Below, piece by piece: positions 24,460 through 37,164 of a stretch of 64,000 nt of DNA. Origin of the DNA: Gryllus longicercus (Eukaryota > Arthropoda > Insecta > Orthoptera > Gryllidae). How positions within the stretch are numbered: position 1 is the first letter of the stretch; each line of letters starts with the position of its first letter. Where the stretch lies: positions 270,001-334,000 of the forward strand of contig JAZDUA010000171.1 in the NCBI GenBank assembly GCA_038098605.1, written 5' to 3'. Made by a program: the position numbers and the translations under genes. The notes beneath the pieces are model-generated. The model had not been told where the DNA came from. It saw only the letters and a program-made list of their open reading frames with translations, and did not search any database.

Positions 24460-24684
24460 AATAAAAGACTATACTTACTAGGCTGTCCGGGTGACGCCGC
24501 GTCCATGGCGAAGGTGCCGACGTTTCGGTCGCCATTCTGCGACCTTCATCAGGGCGTATTGCTGATGAAGGTCGCAGAATGGCGACCGAAACGTCGGCAC
24601 CTTCGCCATGGACGCGGCGTCACCCGGACAGCCTAGTAAGTACTGACTCCGGCCGCGGAAGCCTACGCTCTCAATAAAAGACTA
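24460..24684. mobile_element. family F fold-back element with 12-bp target duplication
   Basis: The 12-bp repeat AATAAAAGACTA lies at 24460-24471 and 24673-24684. The 201-bp element between them (24472-24672) has two 81-bp arms, 24472-24552 and 24562-24642, that are perfect reverse complements around a 9-bp spacer (GGCGTATTG). A 30-bp unpaired tail, from ACTGACTCCGGCCGCGGAAG to CTCTC, ends the element. The arms contain GACCGAAACGTCGGC. A related copy lies at 55181-55338. There is no reading frame, so it must be moved by other machinery, if it moves at all. Confidence 0.85.
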
Positions 24685-24779
24685 GCGCAATAGGCTGAAG
24701 TCGAACCTCTTCCAGACATCTATTCCTCCCGCGTGTAGCATGCGAACATGCAACTAGAGCAGGAAACCAATTACACAGT

Positions 24780-25060
24780 CACGGCCGCGCCTCCCGCCCG
24801 CTCGCCCACTCGCTTGCTCGCCCACTCGCCCACCCGCTCGCCCTCCCGCTCGCTCGCCCGCCCCCTTGCTCGCCCGCATGCTCGCTTCCCGCTCGCCCGC
24901 CCACTCTTCCGCCCACTCTCACGCCCGCTCGCTCACCTGCTTGCTCACCCGCCCGCTCTCCCGCCCGCTCACCCGCCCTCTCACCCGCCCGCTCACCCGC
25001 CCGTTCACCCGCCCGCTCACCCGCCCGCACACCCGCCGCTCGCCCGTTCGCCCATCACGA
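24780..25060 (+). repeat. C-rich GC tract with 12-bp units
   Basis: CTCGCCCACTCGCCCGCC-type repeats; from about 24960 a 12-bp unit CTCACCCGCCCG is regular. Strongly C over G on the plus strand. The open frames here are composition artefacts. Confidence 0.85.
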
Positions 25061-25099
25061 ACAGAGAATCCTTTCTACGGGCTTTCGCGCGCGCTCCAT

Positions 25100-27120
25100 C
25101 ATGACTGGGAAGGATCACACACTAGTGCAGATTTGAAATGGGGTTGATTATGAAGTAACACATCTTGGAAAATCGTGTTTTAAATTTGTTTTATTCACAT
25201 ATTTCTTTATTATTTTAGCATTTTTTTAAAGCAGTTGTATTGTATAAATTGAGTACTTTTTAATTTCTGTGTTTTTTAACAAATACATTAATTTCTTTTG
25301 TAAATAATGAACAATTTACATTTTCTGGAGTGTTTGTAAGTTTCAGCAATGTAAATTTTCGCATAGAAAGTATTTTTTCAAATCAGCTTTAGAGTGCTTA
25401 ATACGGCTCAGCCCTTCGGAATATCCAAGATTATTAGACAAAATATCCATAAAATTATCGTAAGACCTCATTTCGAAACTTCGAAGTTTCCTCTATTCAT
25501 GACGGACAAATATGGAATGTACACATAATGTAATGTAATATTTTTTAAACGGTGCAGAACAGAAGTATCATCTCAGAAATTGGTAATTTTTCAGAAAAAC
25601 TCTTTTACTCTGAGTAATGCCATTTATTTAGCCGGTAAAGAGAGTGTTTTATTTTTAGACAGAGATTTCTTCACTTAACACACAAATACTGATTTTTGAA
25701 GTGCATCCCTTTTGTTTGTCACCAACGATATACTAAATCAAAGTTGTTTTACACTACTTATTCATGGGTCTGGACCCCTATTTTCTTTTTCTCTGTTTCT
25801 CCGAACCTCCGAAAGTGATGTTCATGTGGGCCTGCCCGGCATCACGTGACCTTCACCCGGCGCAGCTGCCGCTCCCCCCACATGGCGCCCTGCGCGCACC
25901 GTAACGGGCGGGTGATAGCAATCAAATTAAGTAATCGCGGCAATTTATCATGACGGAGTCGCTCGATATAACCTTCCTTCAATATAGCTCTTCCTCCAGA
26001 AGAGATTTTGCACATGAAACGCCACCGGCGCCAACGAGAAAATGCTGCTCCAGTGGTCCGTGACTTGTGCTTCAAGAGTGAAAATAGAAATGGAAGAATG
26101 GTGCAGATGTATCTCGATAACTTTTAACTCCGACGACACGAATTCTTCTCTATCTTTATTCCTTTTTTCACTTCTCGTCGCTTCTGTACTAGTGCAATAC
26201 AGTCATCAACAACGCAGTTTGGAAATATTCAATAACTGCATCCGTCTCCCCCCTTCAGATTCAAAATATCGCTAATTCAGCGAATTTGCATGGAAAAAGA
26301 ACGAGAAATAAGGAATGAAGGCTGCCTACTGTTCTTTAGTGGCGTATTCAGCATATGTCTTTATCATGAAAAAAACAATAACATGGTTAAAGTTACTTGT
26401 CAAATTCTTTCCTCCTAGCTTCTGTTCTTGCATTACAAGGTAGGATTTGAATAGTTATTATTGTAATAATTTCAGTCTTCGTCGTATTAGTAGTATCACA
26501 CTGGACATCACAATAGAGTAGGTCACAATAAAGGTTCACATGACAAGCAACAATGGACACAGGAATTCTGTGTATGCCACTCGATAAGAATATAAACAAA
26601 GAAATTTTAAAGTATAAAAATAGTTACGATTTTTATTACTCCGTATGTTTCGAAAGGAAGTCCTCGTCACCCACACATTCCGATAAAAACTTAAGTTTGC
26701 ATTCAATCATTTTCTTGAGTAGTGGATCCGCTTCCTATCTTGCTTTCTTCGCACCGATTGTAACACTCCGCAACTCACTATCTCAGGTACGCATGAAGGA
26801 ATGTCGGGCACTTCCGAATGAGTACCTGTTTCGTAAGTCTCCGGAATATTCAAGAAATGCGAGAAATCTGGTGAAAAAGACGGAAGCGGGCATTGCTTGA
26901 AAACGTAATTTATTGTTCATACAGGAAATTACATAAACTTTGCATCGAACAAAAGAATGAAAGATAAGATTCACTTCGACAATTGTCACATACACAAACA
27001 GTCGTGAAAATGTATATATGCATACGTGGATAGTTGTTGCTTTCTGTTTATCCAAAAAGTACCTTCTGATTAAATGCAATAAGGCATATCACTATACGCA
27101 TAACGCAATATGCACTAGAA
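25100..27120. other. mostly AT-rich stretch
   Basis: A small GC patch at 25825-25910 includes ATCACGTGAC. The short frame at 26042-26275 and the longer one at 26553-26900 show no recognisable domain. No gene is supported. Confidence 0.4.
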
Positions 27121-27850
27121 ATGTGCGTATTACGGACGTGACAATTTAAAAAAATACATTTTTCGTAATTTTTGAAAAACAAAAATACAAAAGAATTCAG
27201 AAAAATGGATTGTATGTCATCTTAAAGTGCATTTACAAGTATTATTCTTACAAAAAGTTTGAAGAAAAAATGTGAAGCAGTTTTTGAGAAAATGGTGTTT
27301 CAGCTTTTCTGAAAATGAAAAATGTCTTTCACATTTTCACAGAAAACTTTTGTGGGTTCTAGAAATTTTATAAGGGATCATTTACAGAGCATGTACTCAT
27401 AAATGCAATAAAGTATTCAAACCGCAACTAATGTAGACATTAACGACGTGAGATTTAAAAAGTGAAAACGGATCTTCGGCATCTTTTAGAAGTGTATTTT
27501 ACTACATCCTTCCAAAAAATTTAAAGAAAAAATTTGAGCTATTTTTGAAAACGTTCCAGGGTGTTCATCCAAATTACCTCCAAAATTTAAAGAATGTTTT
27601 TTCAAAATCGCAGAGCTTTAAGTTGAGACAAATCTCCCGGGGAATATCCATTTTGGAAAAAAATCTACGAGTACTTTAGGCTTAGTGTTCTTCATTGTCA
27701 GACGGTCGTTTTCACAATAAAAAAGAAACAAACCCTCCTTTTGTAACAAGGAGCCACAATTTCTGAAGTCTGCCTGCATAACGTGTTAGAGGTAGTAAAT
27801 TACTACTCATTAGAACATGTGTGGAAAAATCGTGGTTTTGTCGCAGCATT
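27120..27850 (+). repeat. family R decayed repeat, two or more monomers
   Basis: AAAAAGTTTGAAGAAAAAAT near 27255 recurs as AAAAAATTTAAAGAAAAAAT near 27515, about 260 bp later, with similar surroundings. Read on the minus strand, CTCACGTCGTTAATGTCTACAT and ACAAAAGTTTTCTGTGAAAA match 63.1-63.25 kb. The end, with AACGTGTTAGAGGTAGTAAA near 27780, matches 57.50 kb. Old and degenerate, with no coding frame. Confidence 0.6.
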
Positions 27851-29050
27851 ACATAACTCTCTACATAAACGAGTACTCGTATACGTACGAGTACAAGAAA
27901 ATCGAAAGGGGATGAAAGAGGTGTAGTCATGTTAGTTGGTAGATGTGTCGTGGGTTGGAAGTAGTATTTGTTCTTGTCTTAGCCACAATGATGGTGGGAA
28001 TGATGTATTAGTTCCTAGGTGTACTGTTGATGGACAGCATGATAAAGTGTTGTAAATGGCAGCGTTGACACTGATATCGACATTGGTATCGAAGTATTTG
28101 TAGCTGTGACAGTGTCGATGATCCAGAGTTATTGGAGATGCAGATCGCATATTCTTTTTAGACCTACTTCTTTCTACTTTTAACCTAAAAAATTAGGGAA
28201 TGGAGCTGGATACTTAAACAATGGAGATAAGAAACTTTTTTGAAAAATCTATTTTTCTGCCGACGAACTGAGTCTTGATGAACTAACAAAATTATATTCC
28301 AAAATTACCGTTGTCTCAACGACATATCGGCGAATCTTTTCGCTTTCGCTTATGAAATTATTTATATAATGACACGACCAATCGCAATGGACTCTACTGT
28401 AAGTCATGACTCAACACACCAGAAGCGCACAGACCAAAAAACTGCATTATTCTACGCAATCGCCCGAATAGTATTTTTGCCGTTTCGTTGGACATGTATA
28501 ATGATGCAATGCGGCTAGACTCCCTATAAGCCATGGTTATCAACATTAGCAAAAAATAGCTGTGTTCGACCGAACCGTCAGACGGCGATAGAGCACAAAA
28601 GGCGCACGATACCCTCGGAGGCCTTGTGCTGTGCTCGGCTCTGCTCTGCTGTGCAGTGCATGCACTCGGGGCGCGTTACTCTCGCCTTCTGCACAGCGAG
28701 TAAAGAGCAGTAGCACGTGTAACTACCATGACTAGGCAGGATGCTGACCAACGACTGGAGTCGTTAACGTACGCACAGTAGGCCCTGCGAAGTCGTCAGT
28801 TCGAAATTTTACTATTTATGAGACAGCCTATTTATGTTTTCCGAAAATTTTTCCAATTTTCGAGTTTGGACCCACTGCAATTTCAATCTATTTAATCTAC
28901 ATAACTGCTCAGGGTTTTTCTCACATGTACTTCAATGTTTACTATTTAGAATAATGATGAAAGAAGACAGTAAATATACTTGTTTGAAGAAAAAGTGTAT
29001 AGACAACTTAACAACGAACGCCAAAGATGTCAGGGGATGAGAAAATGATA
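27850..29050. other. AT-rich stretch with a small GC patch
   Basis: GC-richer at 28560-28700. Nothing recognised as a gene or family member. Confidence 0.4.
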
Positions 29051-29830
29051 AGTGCGAGAATATTTTAGATTAAAAAACCTCAATCATTAATTTTGTAGTT
29101 TAGAAATTCAACTTTTTGCAATTCTCGAAAATGCAAGAGTTTGCCGAATGAGAGATAATGAGACTAGCACCAATTTTTTACCGTCCATTAATACAATGAA
29201 GAAAAAAATTTAAAGAAAAAAATTTGGGCCTTTTAAGAAAAAAAATTAAAATGCCTATATTTGACGCAAAATTACGCCACTACACATATTTTATAAAAAT
29301 TGTATATGACGTTATTTCAAGATCAGTTAGTAATAAACAATTGTAACAAAGTAATAAACAAATCTCTATCTTCAATATTGTACTTGTAGATAAGCACCGA
29401 AAAATTAACTTTTTCAATTTTCGAAAAATCAGGGATTTTGACGAAACTGAGATCTGTGCTATTCTCTCGGGCGTCCTTTACGCTATCGAGGACAAAGTTT
29501 AATCCAAAATATGGTGTCATTTCTCCGAAAATTTTGAAAGTGTTGTTGAGGCTTCATGTGAAGTATCCTCAAAAATCAAAATATCCGTTCGAAATTTGCA
29601 AAGCCTCGGGTTTGTTTAGATCGATTGGGGAATATTGATTGTGAAAAAACAATCGGCTGAACGGTTTTGGCGTTAGAGTCACCACAGACGGAGAGACTGA
29701 CGGACGGAAACACTGACGTTTTGCCACCAACAGATTTTTCGGTATCAACGACCCAAAAAACATGGATTCCGAATTACATCACGTGTTAAGCGGAAATAAT
29801 TTTCTATATATAGGAACATGACATATCCAC
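29050..29830 (+). repeat. family R decayed repeat
   Basis: TTTAAAGAAAAAAATTTGGGC near 29210 matches the 27.5-kb monomer. TCTCTATCTTCAATATTG near 29363 matches the reverse strand of 62.83 kb. The right part, with a GACGGACGGAAAC stretch, then GTTTTGCCACC and ATTTTCGTTACCAGGGCC, matches 56.64 and 57.55 kb. The right part resembles an old interspersed repeat common in insects, as I remember it. Confidence 0.6.
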
Positions 29831-32800
29831 ATTTTCGTTACCAGGGCCAGATAATAAAATTGTCTCTCGAATATTCGCCGTTTTTCGGCGCACGACCTTA
29901 GGGCGAGAAAGCGAAGGAAAGAATTCTGAAAGAAAGAAATTGATTGGAAACGGCAGGAGGAATTATTATACCAAACTGAAGAGAGAACAAGAATAACCAA
30001 GGTAAAGAGACCCAAGAATAAGGAGAGAAGAAAACTATGTGAGGAGGAGACAACGAATATTGACAAGAACTAAAATGAAACAAAAACGAACAGGAAAGAA
30101 CGGTCCGGGAGAGAAACAAAAAGAAAGAAAGAACGCATGGGAATTTACGAATCGCTCCTAGCGCAGTGAGGTGCTTGTCGCTCGGGCGCTGTCATCGTGC
30201 CGAGGCTATGGCCCTCCGTGGGAGCACCCCACGCGCGTCCATGTTTGGTGGTGTCAGCTTTCATTAGCCCGCAGCGGCAGCGGCAGCTGCAGCCGCGACC
30301 TTGGCGATGTGGCGTAGACGCGCGCCTTCCTATGCGTGTGTGTGTTTAGCGAACGTCTCTACGCAAACGAGTGCGTAGGTTTTGCATGATTGAAGGATGC
30401 CTGACAGGGGCAGAATTAATGGATGAATGCGAATGATGCGGGACTGTGAGTTTCAGTCGAAACTAGTTGATATTGTGTTCAACAGACGTCACGAACGGTC
30501 GACGAACTACGCAGTAAGTTGGGCCAGCACGCAACCGATCGACTCTCCACTATGCTGGGAGACGAATGTGCAGAAAGTAGATATGGCATTTTATAATCAA
30601 AGAGACTCTCGTATTCGTGGAACGAGTATAATGAAAATGGAGATTTAGAAACCGAAGGGAGCGAAAATGACGCAATGAACATCACTGTGAATAGTGAGGA
30701 ATTTGATTAAGACTAATTTCTAGGATGTACAGTAACTCTTGTCTGTGGTCCTGTTTTGTATATATGATTCTTTCTCCATTCAGTTCGTTTTATAAACGCA
30801 AGGTCATCTAAAATGTACAATAGAAAACAAAACATCGTATAGATCCATATACTCAACTTCTGCAGATAGCACACAGTTGTAACGCTGGCCAGAACAAATC
30901 TAGTAAAGAACTTCAACAAACTGTATTTAATTTTTTCGTCTGTTTGAAAGTTTGAACTTTTTATGAGCTTACTCGTAGAATATGATGTCGTACCAACCTT
31001 ACATGACAAGACTACCTTGAGTCTTCTCTTATCCACCTTCTCTAATACATTTATCATAAACATACCACGCATTTCATAAATATTTTACCTCAGTCTCTTA
31101 GATGGGCTCACTGAACACACATTGAAAACGAGTCACTGCACACATTTTACAAGCACGGATACCGCCATACCACATTACATTTCTCTTACGATTTATTCAG
31201 AAACACTACGCCCATTTTCTGGTCTGGTCTAGAATTTCACGGTCAGTAATTAAGGAGAATGAATCATAAAAATGTGACCCCCCGTAAAAAAGAAAATGTC
31301 ACAGCGCGGGCAATTCGTCTCAGGGCGTCACACTGGCGGTCTTCGGGCCGTGATGCAACCCGTGCAATTTTCCACGCACTGGGAATGTAGAGGACAGACC
31401 ATTTCTCCCACTTTTCCAAAACGCTTCAGACGTAAGCTCATGACATGTTGCGAAGGTCTCGTAAATGTCGCGGAGGATATTTTTATATTCCACAAAACGA
31501 AAACAATGCCGCAGTTTGCAATCGTAGGCAGGAACGGTGCGTTCCCTATGCGGAGAGAATCCCCCCCGGAGAGAATGTCATGACGGTGCAAAAGGTTTGA
31601 ACCACGAAATGTTTTATAGACCCTCCGGCTGCAAACACATATCAGTATAAAAATAAAATGGAATACACATTTTTGGGGAACAATTCTACAGTTGAATTTT
31701 AAATTTATAACTGGTAGTGGTACTTTTTCTTGAACCACTCGTCAATCACTCATGTTTGAGAATTTCCTCTTTTTGTAAACGTACTTAATGAAATTCAAAA
31801 ATAAATCGCCAAAAAATGCATTAAATTAGCAATATAGATAGTAGAGAAACAGACAAAGTAACAGAAGTTTTAAATTAATGTATTGTTCAAGTTCAAGATT
31901 ACGAAGACGAAGATTGCAAGTGACAGCCCCGTGTAAGGCATGGCTGTGTTTACCGTACGAAAAATCAACTAGTATCACATCTGAACCTCATCCACACCCC
32001 GACATCAATTTTTACCGTTAATGGCCATTCCCAGCATCGTTCTTCCAATGACAGGCAAAGCAAAGCAACACCTGATCACCAGAGCACGAATGAGAACGCC
32101 ATGAAGCGTTAGCATTCTTCCTTGCCGACGCTCGGCAACCAGAAATTACCCTCATCGTCATCATTGAGGGTGGAATTTAAAGAAATATCAGTTTTTATTT
32201 TATGATTAGAACAACGACGTTTAGTGTAGACATTATTTGTATGTTTATGACAAAAAGAAATGACCTATTTTTATACTTTTTTGTTGTTGCATTTTTTGTC
32301 GATTTCGACTAATAAGTAATTTTTTACCTTATTCCGCAATTTTTAGAGCATTTTTTTGCTGATTTCATCGATTTAATATAATTTTAATTGAACACACTTC
32401 ACATAATATATACGAGATGCAACACATGTTCTACACAGAATTCCTGAGTAGCCTATTAGATACCTTTGCCCAGAAATTGTAAAGCCAGCCGTATTGAATA
32501 TGTAATCTAAGGTTCCTGATGCGTATCAGCGCCATTGTCGGTTTTGTCGGTTTCGTCGATTTTGAGATCACTTAAGACAGATATTCTCTGGTAAAGAACA
32601 ATTCAAATTAAACGTTTGCAAGCTGCGTTCACTTGGACGAAAGGAAGGAGCGTGATTACATGAGTACCATAAAGGCGTGTGTTGGGCATCTGATCTGGTT
32701 CATCGTATTCCTTTTTGTCATTTTTCTTTGCTTTTAGGGTATTTTAAAACCATTTTAAGAGCATTTTATTGATCATTTTTTATGTTTAAGGTCATCAAAA

Positions 32801-32935
32801 TGCGCCCCCTACTCACCATCATTTTAAAATAAAACATTGGATTTCATCAAGAGAATTAACCGATAGTAAAAGACGTCAATTGTGCATGGTGTATCATGCT
32901 AAAATGCGAAAGAGCCATGTTGTAATGGCGAAGGA
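29830..32935. other. mixed stretch, nothing firmly recognised
   Basis: The plus strand is purine-rich at 29890-30130. A GC patch at 30170-30310 holds a short CAGCGGCAGCGGCAGC run. Between about 32270 and 32800 T-rich segments with TTTTTGTCGATTTC-like wording recur loosely. No gene is supported. Confidence 0.35.
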
Positions 32936-32939
32936 GTCT

Positions 32940-34480
32940 AGGGGCTAGCGAGGCGGTTTCGCCGCTGACCTCATCCATCACCGCACACGGCGCCGATCGA
33001 CCCGGAGGGTGGAAGGGAGGGGCGGGGTGAACAGTGCGAAGCACTTGGAGGAACAGAACGTCAGGACCGTTAAGGTGGAAAGTGGGAGGGTGACCGAATG
33101 GAGAACGGTAGAGAGAGAGAGAATGAATGTTGTACAAAAGATATTTACAATTAATGGTTGAGAAAAAGGAGAGAGAGTGAGCAGAGAGGCAGAGCGACAG
33201 GGGGTGGACGCGAGGGGTGGGGTGAATCCAGGTGTGGTGTTGTGAGGGGGGAGGCTGGAGGGCGCGATGGGACAAGGCAGAAAGCGGCGGGCCTTAGCGA
33301 GTCAGGCGGAGGGAGCCCAGACAATGAGATCGAGGCGAAGCGGCGTGCAGGATATGGGGACGGCAGGGATGAAAGCGAAAAGAGTGGGTTTGGGGTGGTG
33401 AGGCGGGGCGACGGGGAGCGCGGGTTGGCCTAAAAGGTAGGTGAGAGGGGCGAGGCGCCACGGAGTGGAGAGGGGGAGGCGGCGACGGGGAAGGCGATAC
33501 GAGGTGTGGAAGGTGCAGAGCAGGGGAGATGAGAGGTAAGCTAAGTGGGTTGGGGAGAGCGATGAGAAGGTGGCAAGGAGCGGCGAGGGGGACGGGGGCG
33601 AGGAGGGCGCTGAGGGGGCGGCGAGGGCGGCGGTGAGAGGGCGACGAAGGGGGCGGCGAGGGCGGCGCGGAGAGGGTGGTGAGGGGGCGGTAAGGGGGCA
33701 GTGAGGAGGCGGTGAGGGGCGGTAAGGGGGCGGTAAGGGGGCAGTGAGGAGGCGGTGAGGGGCGGTAAGGGGGCGGTAAGGGGGCGGTGAGGGGCGGTAA
33801 GGGGCGGTAAGGGGGCGGTGAGAGGCGGTAAGGGGGCGGTGAGAGGCGGTAAGGGGGCGGTGAGAGGCGGTAAGGGGGCGGTGAGGGGCGGTAAGGGGGC
33901 GGTAAGGGGGGTAAGGGGGGTAAGGGGGCGGTAAGGGGGGGCGGTAAGGGGGGCGGTAAGGGGGGCGGTAAGGGGCGGTAAGGGGGGGTAAGGGGGCGGT
34001 AAGGGGGCGGTAAGGGGGGCGGTAAGGGGGCGGTGAGGGGCGGTAAGGGGGGCGGTGAGGGGACGGTAAGGGGGGCGGTGAGGGGGCGGTAAGGGGGGCG
34101 GTGAGGGGACGGTAAGGGGGGCGGTGAGGGGACGGTGAGGGGGCGGTGAGGGGGCGGTGAGGGGGCGGTAAGAGGCGGTGAGGGGTTGGCGGGGGTTAGG
34201 GGTGGCGGGGTGAGGAGAGGCGGGGTTAGGGGCGTCGGTGGCGAGGAGGAGAGGGGAGCGAGGGGCGAGTGGGGTGGGGGCGGGGAAGAAGCGGAGCGCG
34301 GGTGGGCCGATGACTCGGAGGCGCACGCTACGCTGCGCAGGAGTTGCACTTGGGGTCAAACACGTGCGCGACGAAGTGGTGACCCGGAAAGCAGCGAATC
34401 AAGGTGCAGAGGCAAGTGGATATGAAGCGCCTCGTTGTGTGTCTGTCAGAGCTTTCGCGTTCCGCCTCCGGGGCCAGGGG
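32940..34480. other. largest GC island of the window
   Basis: GC- and purine-rich (G-rich plus strand) for about 1.5 kb, including the G-rich array at 33640-34195. The long minus-strand Pro/Leu/Thr-rich frames (33294-34349 and 33541-34359) come from the array and are not credible proteins. Confidence 0.55.
33640..34195 (+). repeat. G-rich minisatellite
   Basis: Irregular tandem GGGGGCGGTAAG and GGGGCGGTGAG units of about 10-12 bp. Many closely spaced runs of three or more G on the plus strand give strong G-quadruplex potential. Confidence 0.9.
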
Positions 34481-35060
34481 CTCCATGCCCGGTCGTGCCA
34501 GCTGCGATACGCGAGAGAAAACGATGACGCTGCGAAAGAGTACCGCGACGTCCCGCTTCTAGGGCCGCTTCATTACACGACTTGCTTCATCACTCATCTG
34601 GGAAAACCGATTTTTACGAACAGATGCGGAAGTCTGGTTGGTTTTCCAACCGTAAGAAATCAATGAATCCCCAAGTGATACTTCTGCACGCACGAAAATT
34701 TGAAGAACAAAACTTTACAGAATTGGGCAGAAAGAAAGAAAGATCCAACGGAAATAACTTATAATCTGGAATTGATTTTCAAAAGCAGTTGAAATGTACA
34801 TACCAGTACAACGGTCATAGAATATGAGGTATGGATATTCATAAGTTAAAAAAGTAGAACCATAACAAAGGATCATTTATCCTGCAATAAAAATGAAAAA
34901 AAAAATGTTGTGCTAACTGCGTCGTATTTCAGTGTATTAAGCATCGCTTCAAAATAAAATTGTTTACGACTAAACCGCAGTGCAGAGACGTCGACAGATG
35001 ACCGACATGACTTCTACAACATTATTGCGACGAAACCGTATCTCGCGAGTAAATACCGAG
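34480..35060. other. AT-rich stretch between two GC islands
   Basis: Nothing recognised. Confidence 0.4.
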
Positions 35061-35445
35061 ACGGGCGAGAGACAGCCAACGGAGTCTCTGATGAAGCAAT
35101 AACGCGGGTCGTGCAGGCGCGCAATGGAATCGATGGGGAATCTGACGAGGCGGAGACGGAAGTGGCCTGCGACGGAGGGGGGCGGGGCGGGGCGGGGCGG
35201 GAGAGATGCCCCACGCGATGGGAGTCGTGAATGGCCGCGGGGGCGCGCGGCCCGTCCGTTGGCCCCCACCGCTCCCACCTGCCCCGCGCCCCGCTTCCCC
35301 CCGCCACCGCGCCCCGCGCAGGCTTTCGTGCAGCACCGAAATTTGCGGCGCAATTGAGGGCACGACGCGTCGTGTTGGAGCGCGAGGGAGTGGGGGAACG
35401 GGACTTCCCCTCCCATCCTCTCTCTCTTTCAACCCCCCGCCGTCC
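35060..35445. other. GC/CpG island with tandem GC boxes
   Basis: Holds GGGGCGGGGCGGGGCGGGGC near 35177-35200, a tight cluster of Sp1/KLF-type GC boxes, then balanced CpG-rich sequence. No downstream coding exon is visible. Confidence 0.5.
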
Positions 35446-37160
35446 CTTTGCCTAGTTCATTACACGATCCTACATTACTCATTTTTCGGCTTTGCTTTTT
35501 TTTTTCATCCTCCTTTAATTCTTATGGACGGTGCGAAAGGTCATGTGGAAAAGTGTGACCAGTGGCGTAGTGACCAGAAGTTTTTCCGCAAAATTCCAGA
35601 AAATTTTCTGCAAAAAAGAAAGGGAACTAATAAATAGAACAAAAACACTCCATAGATGTCCCTTCGTTTTCCACAGGTTTTTCTAATGTGATCTATCTCG
35701 TCTATATCGGCTCCGTTCGTATATATTCTTCCACCGTTTTTATTTTGTTGCAAATTCGTTTTTAGCTATTCCTTTCTTCATATATTTATTTCTCAGTCTC
35801 TGTGTGTTCCTGATTTACTTTTTTTCCGCTAGTTCATTATATTTCTATCACAGCTCTAAGTCTCTGTATACAATGTATCTCTGTTCTGGAATATTACGCT
35901 TCAAATAAATCCTTCATCACGAACTTCTTCCTGGATCACAACTTCCGAGCATTTTTGTTAACTATGTTTCCATCTCAAAACTTTCTAGAAACGATTCTAC
36001 CTAATACATTTTTCCTCTTCCTTTTTGTATTGAGTCCGAAGCCCTGAGGGACCGCAGGCCGTCCCGGGCCCATGAGGCGGAGGTGCGGACAATAAACTCA
36101 GGCGAGAATCGAACTTCATAAAGGATGAAACCTAATAGAAACTAATGTAGAAAATTCCGATAACGCCAACTCCAATGGCGAATGTATAATAGAATATATA
36201 ACGCTAACACTATCGAACGAATATATAACGCTACCTCCAATGACGACACAAAAACTGAATAAAATTATTCGTTGCTAATAAATTCCCTTATTTTTTCATA
36301 TTTGTCTCTCTTCCCTTCTTCGGGCTGTTTTATTTTCTTTTCCGATTTCGCTTTTCTTGATCATTCCGCTCCGCTTTTCTTGCTCCTCTGCGATTAGTCA
36401 TTTTCCAGACAGTAGTCTTTTGTTATTCCTCGTTACACCGAGTCCATTCCCCTTGATTGCGATCATTAAACTACCTTCTCCTTCTTGTGTCCCCTCCTCC
36501 GAAGTGCTGGGCAGATAAGACTCGTTGGGGCATAAGTCTGCGTGTTCTGACCTCAGCCACAGAGATCCCTCTGACTCACAGCCCCCCCCCCCCCTTTTGG
36601 GAGGAAGTGGGTGGAAAAAAGGACGAACGCGAGAGCAGCGCAGAAGTCGAGAATTCACGTGAAAGAACTTCTCTGACCTTTATACTAAGAGTATCCCATT
36701 TCCCCCAGCGCTGGGGCTTATCGGGAAAGGTAATCTAAACCTTTGCTTGACGTTGCGTTATTTAATGACCAATGAATTCAGAACGACACATCATGCGATA
36801 TTTCCAGACCTCGATCAGCATTCATAGCGTTCCCACGTCTCGACGACTTGCACAAATCCGACGCATTTATAAACATCAGCGCCGATCGTGAGACGGCAGA
36901 GGCCGAGGTTTCTTTCCAACTCATGAAAAATTCCACCGAACGATACATCATTAGTACTGTTATATGGATATTTCAACGTCTCCTCCACGAGGTATGCCTA
37001 CACATATTCGTGTCAAGAAATGTCAGGCGCCGTATCGCTGACAGAAGGGAAGGGGAAGAGGAAGAAAATCCTCGGTACGGTTACGTCGCAGCGGCGGCGC
37101 CGCGGAGCGATAAAGAGCCATCGACCCTTCCGGAAGCGGCCACGTTCAATCGACAACGGC
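35446..37160. other. AT-rich stretch, nothing firmly recognised
   Basis: The motif GAATATATAACGCTA recurs at about 36190 and 36220, each time near a CTCCAATG block. There is a C run near 36582. No gene is supported. Confidence 0.4.
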
Positions 37161-37164
37161 CAGA

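Noticed and set aside
27791..27812. let-7-like wording GAGGTAGTA
   Set aside because: The match ends after nine bases and the sequence lies in a family R repeat.
33294..34349. 351-codon proline-rich minus-strand frame
   Set aside because: Produced by the G-rich array; two frames are open side by side with the same kind of repeat.
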